Shown here piece by piece: positions 33,473 through 42,982 of a stretch of 64,000 nucleotides of DNA. Origin of the DNA: an uncultured Planctomycetota bacterium (GTDB taxonomy: Bacteria; Planctomycetota; Brocadiia; CAIUPP01); NCBI GenBank assembly GCA_903901045.1, contig CAIUPP010000121.1, forward strand, positions 1 through 64,000, in the 5' to 3' direction. The first letter of the stretch is position 1, and each line of letters begins with the position of its first letter. Under the pieces are notes generated by a model, which did no database searches, was not told the origin of the DNA, and was given only the letters and a program-made list of their open reading frames with translations. The translations under genes and the position numbers were made by a program.

Positions 33473-36400
33473 CTCTCCGGAAGTTGTGTCATCCGCACCA
33501 AGATACGGATGCGCCTCCAGGAATAGGGCTTCGCTGTGCGTGAATTGCGGCGGTGGCAGACGCAATCCGCAGGAATTGAGGGTCTTTGCCACACAGAGGA
33601 TTTCCGTTTCCAGTGCAGCGTGGACCTTCTCCACCACGCGCCATTCCGGCGGATAGATATAGCGCACCCGCAGCTGCACCTGAATTCTCCCCTTGCTGTC
33701 AATCGAAACATCCTCCACGATCTCGTGCTTCAGGTAATCAAGCAACTCCGCCGGGCCAATCGACCGGCTTGCAAGGCAGTCGACCGGAGGCAGTCGGTTC
33801 GGATGGCAGTCCAAGGCGTTCGCGATGCGCAAAATAGCCGCCAGCGCCAATGGCGACACCATGCTCGACTGGCCATCCAGGAACAACGGTTGTGATACGG
33901 GCATACGGCGTAGGTCTTCGTCCTGCGTCTGTTGATGGACTGAGCACACTCGCGCGATCACCGCCGCTTCCTGTTCACTCCCAAATCCCATCGCGCGCCA
34001 TGCCGATGGTATCCCCAGTGCCCGGTCACCCACAATGGTTTCGCTCGTTCGGGATCCGTGGGTTTCCCTGATTTTGGAGAGAACCCCGGCGTCTCCTGCA
34101 TCCTCACCTTGGCGCAACATCATCCCCAAATCGTGGCAATAGGCCGCAACATATATGGTGTAATAGGGGAACGCATCGGAGAAACTTCCCTCAAACGCGT
34201 GGAGCAGATCGGCGCTGAGTCGAAGGACGCGCTTGGAGTGCCCGATGCCGCTACTAATGCCACACCGGCTCATCGCCTGGGCATGCAGAATTTCCAGCCG
34301 CTCTTCGCAGTAGTCACGAACGCGCGCGGCCCGTTCGCGAAGGGGTGGCGTCAGCCTCTCGAAGAACCACCTCTCCGGATCGCCGTGTTGGCGGTTTTCC
34401 CTTTCCAGCTCGGGCTGTAGGAGCGTCAGTTGACGCTCCGCCTCTTCACCGAGGCGGGATGCAAGCGCCTTGACGGCTTCGTCAGGCACGGGTGTAGTCG
34501 AGGTCGGGGACTCAGCGCCCCTCACGCTGACGTCGAAGACCGGCACTTTGGATTTCAGACGATCAAGGAACTCATCCATGGCCGCGAGAATAGTGTCGGA
34601 GTCTATGTCCTCGACCACTTGCCGACACAACTCCTGCAATCGGCGACAGAGGCAGACGGAATCCGAACGGGCGAGTTTCCTGGCGAGTCCCGGCAACGCC
34701 TGACGCATTGCCCTAAGCATGGCTACCACGCCAGCAGTTCTATCCTTTTCCGGCGCAGCGTTCGTCTCGTGCCTAATGAAAGTGCCCCAGAAAACCGGAT
34801 CCTCCTTCACGCCCTCTTCCCACAGCGGTTCCGGACAAGCAATCAGTACCTCGACCTCATGGCCTTGGGCGAGCAGCCCCTCGACGGCTCTCCTCAATAG
34901 ATGGGTTCTTTCGATGTCGTCAATCCAGGAACATGACAAAAGAATCTTGGAGTTGATGTTCGCATCCAGTATTCCATCTACGTCTTCATCCGTGAACTCC
35001 ACGTCCAAACGAATGTCCAGATCGGCGGCAAGCGTTCTCTGTTGCAGGATGTGCAGGTACAGCCGTTGTACCGTATCAGGGCTTCTTCCAGTAATGAGAA
35101 GGCGGTTTCCACACTGAAGCGCTGCCTCTACCTTTCCTTCATCAGCCGGAACATCGCTTTGGGGATGGCCCGGTGGACGGATGCAGCGCGTTATGCAGAA
35201 GCGCCTTTTCACCGCACCGACCATCTCACCGATGCTTTGCCACTCTTCTTCGGGGTGATCTTCGTTCGGCGCTCCATCATATAGCTCTTTGAGCTTCTTC
35301 AACCGGGCGGGTGTTCTGAACCAATCGGGTTTGGCCTGCAGCAAGTGCTGAACCCATCCTGTCTCGGGCAGGCCCAGTGAGGCCGCAAAGCGCCTCATCC
35401 GATCCGGGGCGAGGCAGGGTAGTCTCAGCACGACGATGTCGGCGGGAAGACCCGAGCAACGCCATGACTGCGCGGTGCCTGTAACGGCTGCCGCGGACTC
35501 CCCCAACAGATCCCTGCGGCTCAAGAGCTTTCCCAGTTGCCCTTCGTAGTCGAGTTCAGCCCCGTCGAGCAGGAAAAGAATATCCGCACGGGCCTGGGCC
35601 AGCAGGGCGCGGGCGCGCCCAACGGGCATTCCCTGAGGACGATTCCAGTGCGTGACGTAACGCACAACGTCATCAAAGGACCGCCAGTACCGCCATTCGT
35701 CATGTGCGGCCAATACGGGCACAAGGTCTCCGGGGTTCTCCTGCCTCGACATTTCCCTCGCGATTTGCGCCAGAATCACAGTCTTTCCGACCTTGGGTGG
35801 TCCGATGACGGCAAGTCGGGGCATATCCTGCGCCCGAATCCAGTGCATGAGTCCCTCGAAGGAGTTGTCGTCCGGGCAAATCTCCCCGAAGTCAAAGGGC
35901 GGCTCCACGAATCTTCCCAGAGATGTGATCCTCCCGTCCGTAATTGGATTGTCACAAATGGGCTTTAAGAGCGCCCCCGCGGGGCCGTCAAGGGCGCTTC
36001 GTCCGTTGCGACCTTCCACGGGCTTCCGACCAGCGCAAAGTGATTCCAGAATCACTTCGCGCATGGGCAAGAGGAATTCGGACTCTTCAAGAATGCTGCC
36101 CCATATTCGTCTGGCTGTTGCTGCCGCCTCCTCTGCGGAGAGGGTCCGCTGCTCTCCCGTATGATCTACGTGGCTGAACTGAATGTCGGTACCTGGATTG
36201 AGATTCAAGATCCATGCACGATGAAATGGCGGATTTCTCGTGAAAGTGCCCCCCAAGCAACAGACGTACAGGGTGATCTTCTCCTGTTTCCTTTCGGCAT
36301 CGCCCCAGATCTGCCGAAAACTATCATGGAAATTGTTGTTGGTTTTGATCCCGTAGTTCTGACGGAAACGGCGGTATTCAGCCTCCAATAGAATTCCCGT

Positions 36401-36763
36401 ATACTTGTCCTGAGTATCCTTCAGAACGTCCACATAGGCTTTGAGCGCCAATAGAACCACAAGCCTCGGCAGTCCGCGAGCCGGATCGGTGGCCGCGTTG
36501 TGGCCTCCGGCTTGAATCGCGTTCATCGGCGGCAAATCCCATATCAATCGCCATTCTTCCTTCGTCCCCTCATCGCCCCGCCAGCCGCTCAGGACCACTT
36601 TCCTGATGTCGTTTATGGTCGCGGGCGTCTGTGATTCGAAAAGGATTTCGACACCCAGCCTCCGGCACTGAACGGGTGACTCCGACAGCTCGGATCCGGC
36701 GTCACGCGTATGATGCTTTTGCCATCTCTTGCAAAGCGCATCCCGCACAGAACCGTCCGTCAT
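33467..36763 (-). CDS. large P-loop ATPase with C-terminal HD domain
   Basis: The 1098-residue protein has an unknown N-terminal region of about 300 residues, a P-loop VIGPPKVGKTVILAQIAREM near residue 315 and, after a helical region, an HD hydrolase-like domain with YVAAYCHDLGM (about 875) and later VCSVHQQ and LRIANALD, which supply the usual metal ligands. The layout suggests a STAND/NACHT-style switch controlling or accompanied by an HD phosphohydrolase (nucleotide or RNA cleavage possible). It is convergent with the CHAT protease gene, and a palindrome sits just before its SD (GAGGTGATTCC). Whether it and CHAT work together is inference. Confidence 0.65.
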   Translation of the reverse strand: MTDGSVRDALCKRWQKHHTRDAGSELSESPVQCRRLGVEILFESQTPATINDIRKVVLSGWRGDEGTKEEWRLIWDLPPMNAIQAGGHNAATDPARGLPRLVVLLALKAYVDVLKDTQDKYTGILLEAEYRRFRQNYGIKTNNNFHDSFRQIWGDAERKQEKITLYVCCLGGTFTRNPPFHRAWILNLNPGTDIQFSHVDHTGEQRTLSAEEAAATARRIWGSILEESEFLLPMREVILESLCAGRKPVEGRNGRSALDGPAGALLKPICDNPITDGRITSLGRFVEPPFDFGEICPDDNSFEGLMHWIRAQDMPRLAVIGPPKVGKTVILAQIAREMSRQENPGDLVPVLAAHDEWRYWRSFDDVVRYVTHWNRPQGMPVGRARALLAQARADILFLLDGAELDYEGQLGKLLSRRDLLGESAAAVTGTAQSWRCSGLPADIVVLRLPCLAPDRMRRFAASLGLPETGWVQHLLQAKPDWFRTPARLKKLKELYDGAPNEDHPEEEWQSIGEMVGAVKRRFCITRCIRPPGHPQSDVPADEGKVEAALQCGNRLLITGRSPDTVQRLYLHILQQRTLAADLDIRLDVEFTDEDVDGILDANINSKILLSCSWIDDIERTHLLRRAVEGLLAQGHEVEVLIACPEPLWEEGVKEDPVFWGTFIRHETNAAPEKDRTAGVVAMLRAMRQALPGLARKLARSDSVCLCRRLQELCRQVVEDIDSDTILAAMDEFLDRLKSKVPVFDVSVRGAESPTSTTPVPDEAVKALASRLGEEAERQLTLLQPELERENRQHGDPERWFFERLTPPLRERAARVRDYCEERLEILHAQAMSRCGISSGIGHSKRVLRLSADLLHAFEGSFSDAFPYYTIYVAAYCHDLGMMLRQGEDAGDAGVLSKIRETHGSRTSETIVGDRALGIPSAWRAMGFGSEQEAAVIARVCSVHQQTQDEDLRRMPVSQPLFLDGQSSMVSPLALAAILRIANALDCHPNRLPPVDCLASRSIGPAELLDYLKHEIVEDVSIDSKGRIQVQLRVRYIYPPEWRVVEKVHAALETEILCVAKTLNSCGLRLPPPQFTHSEALFLEAHPYLGADDTTSGET

Positions 36764-37110
36764 GGAATCACCTCATTTATCTATTGCGACCAATAGATAC
36801 CCGTGTAGGCAGAAGCATGCACGATGTTCACCCGTCAATTTGGGGCCGTTGATTCCGCTTTCGCCATCCATACGAAATCCCCTCTTGATAGGGGCGCCTG
36901 ATGATGGAAAATCAGCGTATCTCGGGCCACGGAACGCCGACGCGGTTCTACCCCGACGGCTGAAAGGAATTCTAGCCGTGGAACAAGCGTGGGTCAAGGA
37001 TGTGAAGGGCAGTTCAAGGGAAGTCCAGCCGTTGGCCCATGATGAGGACTGCGAAGGTATCGGGCCCCGATATTCGATGGCGCGAACGGAGGAGAAGGAG
37101 GCATGCGATC
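36764..37110. other. intergenic region with a palindromic operator candidate
   Basis: No gene is supported here. It separates the divergent ATPase-HD and parB genes. It holds the palindrome at 36778-36799 and the parB SD at its right end. Confidence 0.5.
36778..36799. promoter_or_regulatory. perfect 9-bp palindrome, operator candidate
   Basis: TATCTATTG, CGAC, CAATAGATA. It lies about 15 bp upstream of the reverse start at 36763, right against the SD, where a bound repressor would block transcription or translation initiation. Confidence 0.55.
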
Positions 37111-38364
37111 ATGACTGACAGTTTGCCCCGGAAAGAGATGGTGGGTGAAGTGCCGGTGGCCGCCGACATTCAACCGGCAACGCCCCCGCACCCCGAAGTT
37201 CGTCAATTGCCGGTAGAGAAGCTTCGCATCAGCGAGTTCTGCGAACGCAGTCCCGAGGACGACGACCTCGGGGACCTTGCTGAGAGCCTTCGCATGCACG
37301 GCATGCTCCACCCGGTCAGCGTCATGGAAGAGAAGGACGGCCTGTACAGCGTCATCGCCGGACGCCGGCGTGTTCTGGCGGCGCGGGAATTGGGGTGGGT
37401 GACTCTGCGGTGCCAAGTCCTGAACGTGACGCCCGAGGAGGGCGCCTGTCTGGCGTTCGCCGAGAACGCAAAGCGGCGGCCGCCGACTCCCGTAGATGAG
37501 GCGAGGTTCTTCAGGCGCATGCAGGATCGTTTCGGCATGACGGAGGAGCAAATCGCCGAAAGCGTTCAACTTCCGCAAAGCACCATCAGCGAGAGGCTCA
37601 GCCTTTTGCGCCTGCCTGAGGACCTCCAGACATGTATCGGCGCAAAATCGGCGACGCCGTTCAACTACTCGCACGCGGTATCCCTTGCGCGCCTGATGGA
37701 CAACGACCGATTTGGCGGCGAGGAGATGGCGCGGAAGCTCCACCAGAAGATCGCCAGCGGGAAAGTGCCTGCGTCGGAAAGTCGTGCCATTGTGAAGCTC
37801 ATTACCGACGGCGACTTCGAAAGACTCCCGGACATTCTGCGGCATCTCCTGTTGACCGATCCGCGCATGAATACTGAACTACTGCCCTTCTTCTGTAATC
37901 CCGCAGGGTTGATTGAGGCGGACGGAGCCGTCGGGGAGGCCGTGAAGAAGGCGGCCGGAAGCTGGACCCCAGTCGCGTCCGTGAAGTTCATCCAGGAATG
38001 CGTGGGCCGAGGTCTGTCCTTCGCAGATGCCAAGAAGCTCTGGTTCAAGAGGCTTGAGCGGTTGGCGGACGCCGAAGCGACGAAAGCCGGACCCGACATG
38101 ATGGGGAAGACGCCCGCCCAAAAACTGTCCGTCGTCATGTCCGACCTGATGGACGCCGCCGAAACCCTGAAATACTTGCGCTCCGCGTTGGAAGACTGCG
38201 GTCCGCAGGAACTAGACCGGCTTCAGGAGCAGACCGCAGTCAGCCACAAGGGTCTTGAAGAGTTCGAGGCGGCGCTCGTGTCGGCAGTCAACCGGCGCCA
38301 GGAGAAGGTCCCGATGGTCGCAACAGATATGGAGGTGGCCAATGATACCGTTAGCCGGAATTGA
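37111..38364 (+). CDS. parB: ParB/RepB/Spo0J-family partition protein
   Basis: This 417-residue protein has the ParB N-terminal domain (RQLPVEKLRISEFCERSPED near residue 31, then YSVIAGRRRVLAARELG and AFAENAKRRPPTPVDEA near 112-128). The helix-turn-helix EEQIAESVQLPQSTISERLS follows near 150. The GxRR nucleotide/catalytic box is present as AGRRR. A ParA gene is not visible nearby. It opens a rightward operon with SD AAGGAGG. As the first gene of an integrative element it may act in maintenance or as a transcription regulator rather than in chromosome segregation. Confidence 0.85.
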   Translation: MTDSLPRKEMVGEVPVAADIQPATPPHPEVRQLPVEKLRISEFCERSPEDDDLGDLAESLRMHGMLHPVSVMEEKDGLYSVIAGRRRVLAARELGWVTLRCQVLNVTPEEGACLAFAENAKRRPPTPVDEARFFRRMQDRFGMTEEQIAESVQLPQSTISERLSLLRLPEDLQTCIGAKSATPFNYSHAVSLARLMDNDRFGGEEMARKLHQKIASGKVPASESRAIVKLITDGDFERLPDILRHLLLTDPRMNTELLPFFCNPAGLIEADGAVGEAVKKAAGSWTPVASVKFIQECVGRGLSFADAKKLWFKRLERLADAEATKAGPDMMGKTPAQKLSVVMSDLMDAAETLKYLRSALEDCGPQELDRLQEQTAVSHKGLEEFEAALVSAVNRRQEKVPMVATDMEVANDTVSRN

Positions 38365-39343
38365 GGAGCGGTCATTCAGCGACTTGGACGAGGTGCGCGA
38401 ACATTTAAGCAAACGGAATCGGTTTGACCTTGAATTGCCGCTGAAGAATGTTTCGATCGACGACCTTGGCGCGTTTCGCGCCGGCAAGGCCGAGGGGCGA
38501 TTGACGGAACCGGCCATGAGGGGCCTGGCGCGGCAGTTGAGGATTCCCGAAGGATTCGTGCGCGACATGCCGGCCGACCTCTTCACGTACACGGTGGGGC
38601 GGCTTGTCCGGGATAGAGACGACATGGTGCGAATTCATACTGAGGATGACTTGGTGACCGGGATCATGCCCGGCAACTACCTGCCCGTCCGCCATGAGCT
38701 TGTGGCCCAGTGGCTGAAGGGACGCCGCTCCGGAGTCCATGCCACCCTCAGCCCTACGTACATGCGCGTCACCTTGCCGAATCAGGAATCCGCGCCCGTG
38801 CTTCCGGGGGACATGTATCAGAGCGGGTCGGAAATCGTCAATCACGAGAACGGACTTGGAGCGCTCGAAGTCCGCCAGTACGTTCTGCGACTCGTTTGCC
38901 TGAACGGGTTGGTTACTCCACAGACGACCGCCTCCTACTCCCGCCAGCCCCATGGCGACGATCCCGTGTCAAGAGCGCTGGAAGAGATGGCTCGGGTTGT
39001 GAATGAGCCCCAAAATCCAACCGAACTCGAAAAGCCGGTGCGTTGGGCCGCCGACCGCGCCGTCGGTGGGGACCTTGCAAAAGTAGTCCGCTTCCTGGCG
39101 GCCCGGCTCGAAGGGGAGACAACACGCAGCGCCTTGAATGAGATCAACGAGGACAGCACTTGGTACGCCCTTCTCAACAGCGTGACGGCATTCGCCCGAT
39201 CTCGTCCGGCCGAGACTCGTAGGCGGTATGAAGTGATCGGAGGACTGTTGCTCGGCTGGTTCATGCGGGAAGGGCGTGGCCACGCCCCGTGGCGCCGCCG
39301 GCCCTGCGAGCACTGCACACGCGCCGACGAAATCGCCAACTGA
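38342..39343 (+). CDS. DUF932-like plasmid/phage protein
   Basis: The 333-residue protein resembles DUF932 (phage/plasmid-like) proteins: a mid region VHATLSPTYMRVTLP and the section NHENGLGALEVRQYVLRLVC followed by NGLVTP are typical. Its molecular role is unknown; the family is a marker of plasmids, phages and integrative elements. The long ORF start is discarded; the ATG at 38342 lies in the last codons of parB, so the two overlap by 23 nt and are coupled. Confidence 0.7.
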   Translation: MIPLAGIEERSFSDLDEVREHLSKRNRFDLELPLKNVSIDDLGAFRAGKAEGRLTEPAMRGLARQLRIPEGFVRDMPADLFTYTVGRLVRDRDDMVRIHTEDDLVTGIMPGNYLPVRHELVAQWLKGRRSGVHATLSPTYMRVTLPNQESAPVLPGDMYQSGSEIVNHENGLGALEVRQYVLRLVCLNGLVTPQTTASYSRQPHGDDPVSRALEEMARVVNEPQNPTELEKPVRWAADRAVGGDLAKVVRFLAARLEGETTRSALNEINEDSTWYALLNSVTAFARSRPAETRRRYEVIGGLLLGWFMREGRGHAPWRRRPCEHCTRADEIAN

Positions 39344-39395
39344 CAGACCAACGGCATCTTCCTTATGAACGTTCATCAATAGAGGTTGATCGGAA

Positions 39396-39812
39396 ATGCA
39401 GCGCATCCAGCACAGGCCAAGCCGGGACGAGGTCCGCAGGGCGTTGCGCTCTGCGATGGCCGGCGTCCTGGATGATCTCATGCGGGAGAAGCGCTGCACC
39501 CAAATCAATCTGGCGGGCGTGACCGGCCTCTCAAGGACGACCATCGGCAGCGTGCTCGCCGGCGGAGGGACGAAAGGAACATCCGCTCGTTGTGACACCG
39601 TGGCCGACATGATCTGGGGGATGGGAGTATCGGTGGAGGACCTTACCTTCCAATTGATGATGAAAGCGTCGTCCGCCCGATCGGCCGGCGCGCCGGGCGG
39701 CGAAAACGACGAGTTTGCGATCCGTCTGGGGGAGTTTGCTCTTTGCGTACGGCTTCGTCGCCTTGATGAAACGAAAATGCCCAATAAACTGGACAGAACC
39801 GCCCCAGAATGA
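39396..39812 (+). CDS. XRE-like helix-turn-helix regulator
   Basis: The 138-residue protein carries a Cro/CI-like helix-turn-helix (CTQINLAGVTGLSRTTIGSV, about residues 34-53), followed by TSARCDTVADMIWGMGVSVE, the usual second half of an XRE domain. The C-terminal 50 residues are unstructured. It probably regulates the operon that includes parB and the ATPase downstream. SD is weak (AGAGG). Confidence 0.7.
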   Translation: MQRIQHRPSRDEVRRALRSAMAGVLDDLMREKRCTQINLAGVTGLSRTTIGSVLAGGGTKGTSARCDTVADMIWGMGVSVEDLTFQLMMKASSARSAGAPGGENDEFAIRLGEFALCVRLRRLDETKMPNKLDRTAPE

Positions 39813-39899
39813 ACTCCTTTCTGATCACATGGGATCTCCCACGTGGCGTAGGATTGTGCAAGGAAATGAAGCGCTTGAACCGGCATTGAGGAAACAGGT

Positions 39900-40076
39900 A
39901 TGGCTTTCAGAGAGACGCCCGGACAGTTCCTGGCGAATGTCCTGCGAGCGGCCTTTCGCGCGGCCGCAGGGCTGATTGCACTGGTGTGGATCGTGTTCGC
40001 GCTGTGGGGCTCATGGAAACTCGCGACCTTCACGGTTGCGTATTTCGGACGCACGGTCTTCTCGAAACCTTGGTGA
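39900..40076 (+). CDS. small single-pass membrane protein
   Basis: This 58-residue ORF is missing from the track because of length. It follows GAGGAAACAGGT and has one hydrophobic helix (GLIALVWIVFALWGSWKLA) flanked by basic residues. No family is recognised. It lies between the HTH gene and the zinc protein of the element, in the same direction, and may be a small inner-membrane partner of the DNA-pump proteins. Confidence 0.6.
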   Translation: MAFRETPGQFLANVLRAAFRAAAGLIALVWIVFALWGSWKLATFTVAYFGRTVFSKPW

Positions 40077-40085
40077 GGAATTGTC

Positions 40086-40538
40086 ATGGCACAACAGTTC
40101 GAGCCTCAGAACATCATCGACTCCATCCTGAGTCGCGCCCAAGGGCCGGTCCGGAGTGTGCGTAACTTCTTCTTTGTACGAGAAGCGGGCCGTCCGAGCG
40201 TTCTCGAGGACGCCAGCGACAACACCGACATCGGACAGGCAGGCGAAGTGAAGACCGTCATCGCGCGCGAGGCCCATGTCCACAGCGGATGCCGACACTA
40301 CGCGCATGATAACAATTTGGGTGGACTGTGCGAGTGTGGCGCGAGCGTCTGCGACAGGTGTTTGGTGCTTTGTTCCGCCTGCGGCGCCGCCACATGCCCG
40401 AAACACCGCTCGCCCGACCCCGAAGATGCGCATCTGATCTACTGCGTGAGTTGTGCGGCCGAGATTTTCCGTGCTCGCCGGATTCGGCGGGTCTTCGGTT
40501 TCGTCGCGTCGTTCTTTGTGGAACGCGAGGAAAAGTGA
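40086..40538 (+). CDS. cysteine-rich zinc-binding protein
   Basis: The 150-residue protein has a Cys/His-rich central region (residues about 69-123: CRHYAHDNN, CECGASVCDRC, CSACGAATCPKH, YCVSC) that would bind two or more zinc ions, similar in spacing to B-box or RING-like fingers. The C-terminal region is basic (RARRIRRVFGF). Its stop overlaps the start of the ATPase gene by one base, so the two are probably made in equal amounts and may interact. The family is not recognised. Confidence 0.7.
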   Translation: MAQQFEPQNIIDSILSRAQGPVRSVRNFFFVREAGRPSVLEDASDNTDIGQAGEVKTVIAREAHVHSGCRHYAHDNNLGGLCECGASVCDRCLVLCSACGAATCPKHRSPDPEDAHLIYCVSCAAEIFRARRIRRVFGFVASFFVEREEK

Positions 40539-42634
40539 TGGCTCAGGACGAACTCCAATTCCTCAAGGTACTTAATGATGCGGTCGCCGCCGGCCTGCTA
40601 GCCAATGACCGTGCGGTCGTCACGCTGTACGCCCTGGCGGCGCGGCCGAACGACGAACGGCTCCTGCGCAGCGTCCAGTACCAGACGGCCATGGCGAACC
40701 TCGTCGGGCCGCTGCGCCGGACGCTCTTCGTTACGCCCCACAGGATGCGCGGCGATTTCACGCTGGGCAAGCACCCTGGCGGTCCGGCACTGATTGACTT
40801 TGAGGAGATCCTTGGGAATTTGTTGCTCTTGGGCGGAAGCGGCGCCGGCAAGACGGTGACTTACTATTACTTGCTGCCACAAGCGCTGTTTCGCCCTGAC
40901 GTTGGAACGTGGATCTTTGATATGGCTAAGCGCGAATTCCGCCACCTGCTGCCCGTGGCCACTCTGGCGCGCAGGGAACTTTACCTTCTGAGATGGCGAT
41001 TCTTCCCCTTCAACCCCCTGGAAGTTCCTCGCGGCGTTCATCCAACCGAATGGGCCAATGCCATCGCCGACAACTTCACTTCCACCCTGGGCGTTCCGCC
41101 GGTGGCGCGCAATCACCTGCGCGTGGCGCTCACGAAGTTGTACAGGCGCAACGGGGTGTACGAGGGATCCCGCAACTGGCCGACGCTGCGCGAACTCGCC
41201 GACGAGATTCGGGTCATGAAGGGCAACGAGGCGGCCAAGCAGGCGATCCTCGACCGTCTTGATACGCTTCTGGCCGTCGCCGGCGAGATGCTGGACCATC
41301 GGCAAGGCTTGTCTCTCGAATCCCTGGAGCGATACGCCGTGGTTTTCGAACTCGATGGGTTAGGACTCATCTACCAGTGCTTCCTGGCCGCCTGCATGCT
41401 GTCGGCCACATTCTCTCGGCGGGTGGCGACGCGCGACAGCAAGAGAATCCTCGTCGTGTCACTTGACGAAGGGCAACAGCTTTACTCCCAGCGCGCGCAG
41501 GCGAGCGCGGAGGGACCCTCGTACATCTCCCTTATGACCTCTCAGGTCAGAGCCATGCGCATCATCTTGATCGTCGGCGTGCAGACAGTCCACGACCTGT
41601 CCCGGTCGCTCTTGAGCAACACGGCTACGAAGATTCTTGGGCGATGCGGCGATGCCGACGACTATGCCGTCCTTTCGCGTTCAATGGGGCTCACGACCGA
41701 GCAACAAGCATGGCTGCCGCTTCACCTGGCCCCGGGCCTGTTTGTCGCGAAGCTGAGCTACGGTGACAACCAACACCCGTTTCTGCTTCGCGTTCCGTAC
41801 ATCGGCCTGCCGCAGACCGTCTCCGACGCCGAGGTGGAGGCCAGCGGCCACAGGCTGCTGTCGGCATTGAACTGGAGGCCGGAACCGCCTGTGACGGTTT
41901 CTTCGCCCGCAGACCCCGCGACGGTGGCGGCATCGCCCGTGTCCGCACGCATGGCCCTGACTCCCGACGAGCAGCGGCTCTACGACGATGTGGTCCGTAA
42001 GCCGTTCCTGCCCTTTAGCAAGCGAGCGGCCCGACTCGGGATTTCAGCGCGCAAAGCAATCCTGCTGCGCAGAGGCCTGTGCGAGAAGGGGCATGCCCAA
42101 GAATGGGGCATCGACGCCGTTCGCGGGGGGCAGAAGATCGTGCTACTGGTTCCCCTGGGGACATCTTCGGACAGTGAGAGCCGCGACGGAGATCGTAAAG
42201 GGCGTGGTAAACCCCAGCACCGTTTTGCCATCAGGTGTATTGAAGCCTCCTTGGCCTTCGACTGTTGGGAAGGTGAGTTGGAGGTTGCCCGTCCAGCAGG
42301 CACGGAGACCACATTCGTGGACCTTCTGATGCGTCGAGGCAACGAGGAACTCTTCATCGAGTTTGAACAGCGCCCTGATTACGCCCAGACCAACATCCGC
42401 AAGGCGTTGGCCGCCGGTGCGCAGAAGATATTGGTCGTCACCCCCACGCGCAAAGTGGAGGAGGAGATTCGAAGGGTCTTTGAGAAGTCGGCCACAGCGG
42501 CGGAAACCATCCGCGTGGGGTTTTCCCTGCTAAGTGCCTTTCTGGAAGAAGGTTCGGTTGTTTTCCGCCCCCCAAATGGCCTGGGCGGAAAAGCGGAAAA
42601 CAGGGAAATCAAGGGTGGAGGAGACATGACATGA
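40538..42634 (+). CDS. HerA/VirD4-like ATPase with winged helix and nuclease-like tail
   Basis: The 698-residue protein has Walker A LLGGSGAGKTVTYYYL (about 97-112), the strand TWIFDMAKREFRHLL, FNPLEVPRG, and Walker B ILVVSLDEGQQL (about 304-315), the signature of HerA/VirD4-class DNA pumps. A winged-helix region near 495-540 is followed by a C-terminal alpha/beta domain with FVDLLMRRGNEELFIEFEQ. There, an Asp and an ExE pair are spaced as in PD-(D/E)xK nucleases, though the usual Lys is replaced. I place the start at ATG 40538 in the TGATG overlap. It may translocate element DNA or act in defence. Confidence 0.75.
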   Translation: MAQDELQFLKVLNDAVAAGLLANDRAVVTLYALAARPNDERLLRSVQYQTAMANLVGPLRRTLFVTPHRMRGDFTLGKHPGGPALIDFEEILGNLLLLGGSGAGKTVTYYYLLPQALFRPDVGTWIFDMAKREFRHLLPVATLARRELYLLRWRFFPFNPLEVPRGVHPTEWANAIADNFTSTLGVPPVARNHLRVALTKLYRRNGVYEGSRNWPTLRELADEIRVMKGNEAAKQAILDRLDTLLAVAGEMLDHRQGLSLESLERYAVVFELDGLGLIYQCFLAACMLSATFSRRVATRDSKRILVVSLDEGQQLYSQRAQASAEGPSYISLMTSQVRAMRIILIVGVQTVHDLSRSLLSNTATKILGRCGDADDYAVLSRSMGLTTEQQAWLPLHLAPGLFVAKLSYGDNQHPFLLRVPYIGLPQTVSDAEVEASGHRLLSALNWRPEPPVTVSSPADPATVAASPVSARMALTPDEQRLYDDVVRKPFLPFSKRAARLGISARKAILLRRGLCEKGHAQEWGIDAVRGGQKIVLLVPLGTSSDSESRDGDRKGRGKPQHRFAIRCIEASLAFDCWEGELEVARPAGTETTFVDLLMRRGNEELFIEFEQRPDYAQTNIRKALAAGAQKILVVTPTRKVEEEIRRVFEKSATAAETIRVGFSLLSAFLEEGSVVFRPPNGLGGKAENREIKGGGDMT

Positions 42635-42849
42635 GGATTCGGTGGGAGAACATCTTTGCCGTCGGTTTGTTGGTGTTCCTGATCGTACTGCTCGTGCGGT
42701 GGGGCCGGCCGGTCCAGGCACTCGTTAAGGAGGCGTTCGATCCGCCGGCATGGGAACCGAGGAACCAGGTCGTCAGCTTAATGGTGTTCGGCATGATTGT
42801 AATCCTGATTGTCGCGCTTGTCAGGATCGTAATTTCCCGGAAGGAGTAA
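42631..42849 (+). CDS. small two-helix membrane protein
   Basis: This 72-residue protein has two transmembrane helices (residues about 8-24 and 47-68) and a short loop. It overlaps the ATPase gene by 4 nt (ATGA), so it is probably a membrane partner of that pump. Its last codons double as the SD region (GGAAGGAG) for the next gene. No family is recognised. Confidence 0.65.
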   Translation: MRIRWENIFAVGLLVFLIVLLVRWGRPVQALVKEAFDPPAWEPRNQVVSLMVFGMIVILIVALVRIVISRKE

Positions 42850-42982
42850 TCGTATGTCCAATCTACACAGTATCCGGCAGATGGCCCGCGGTCCGCCTGC
42901 CGGCAGACCGTGCCGGTCCCGACATCGTCACGTTCGTTATGTTGAAAAGACGGAAACATTCAAACTTAAACGGAGGAAAGTC

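Noticed and set aside
38969-40087. 372-aa reverse ORF
   Set aside because: Antisense to the DUF932-like, HTH and small membrane genes, all of which have better support.
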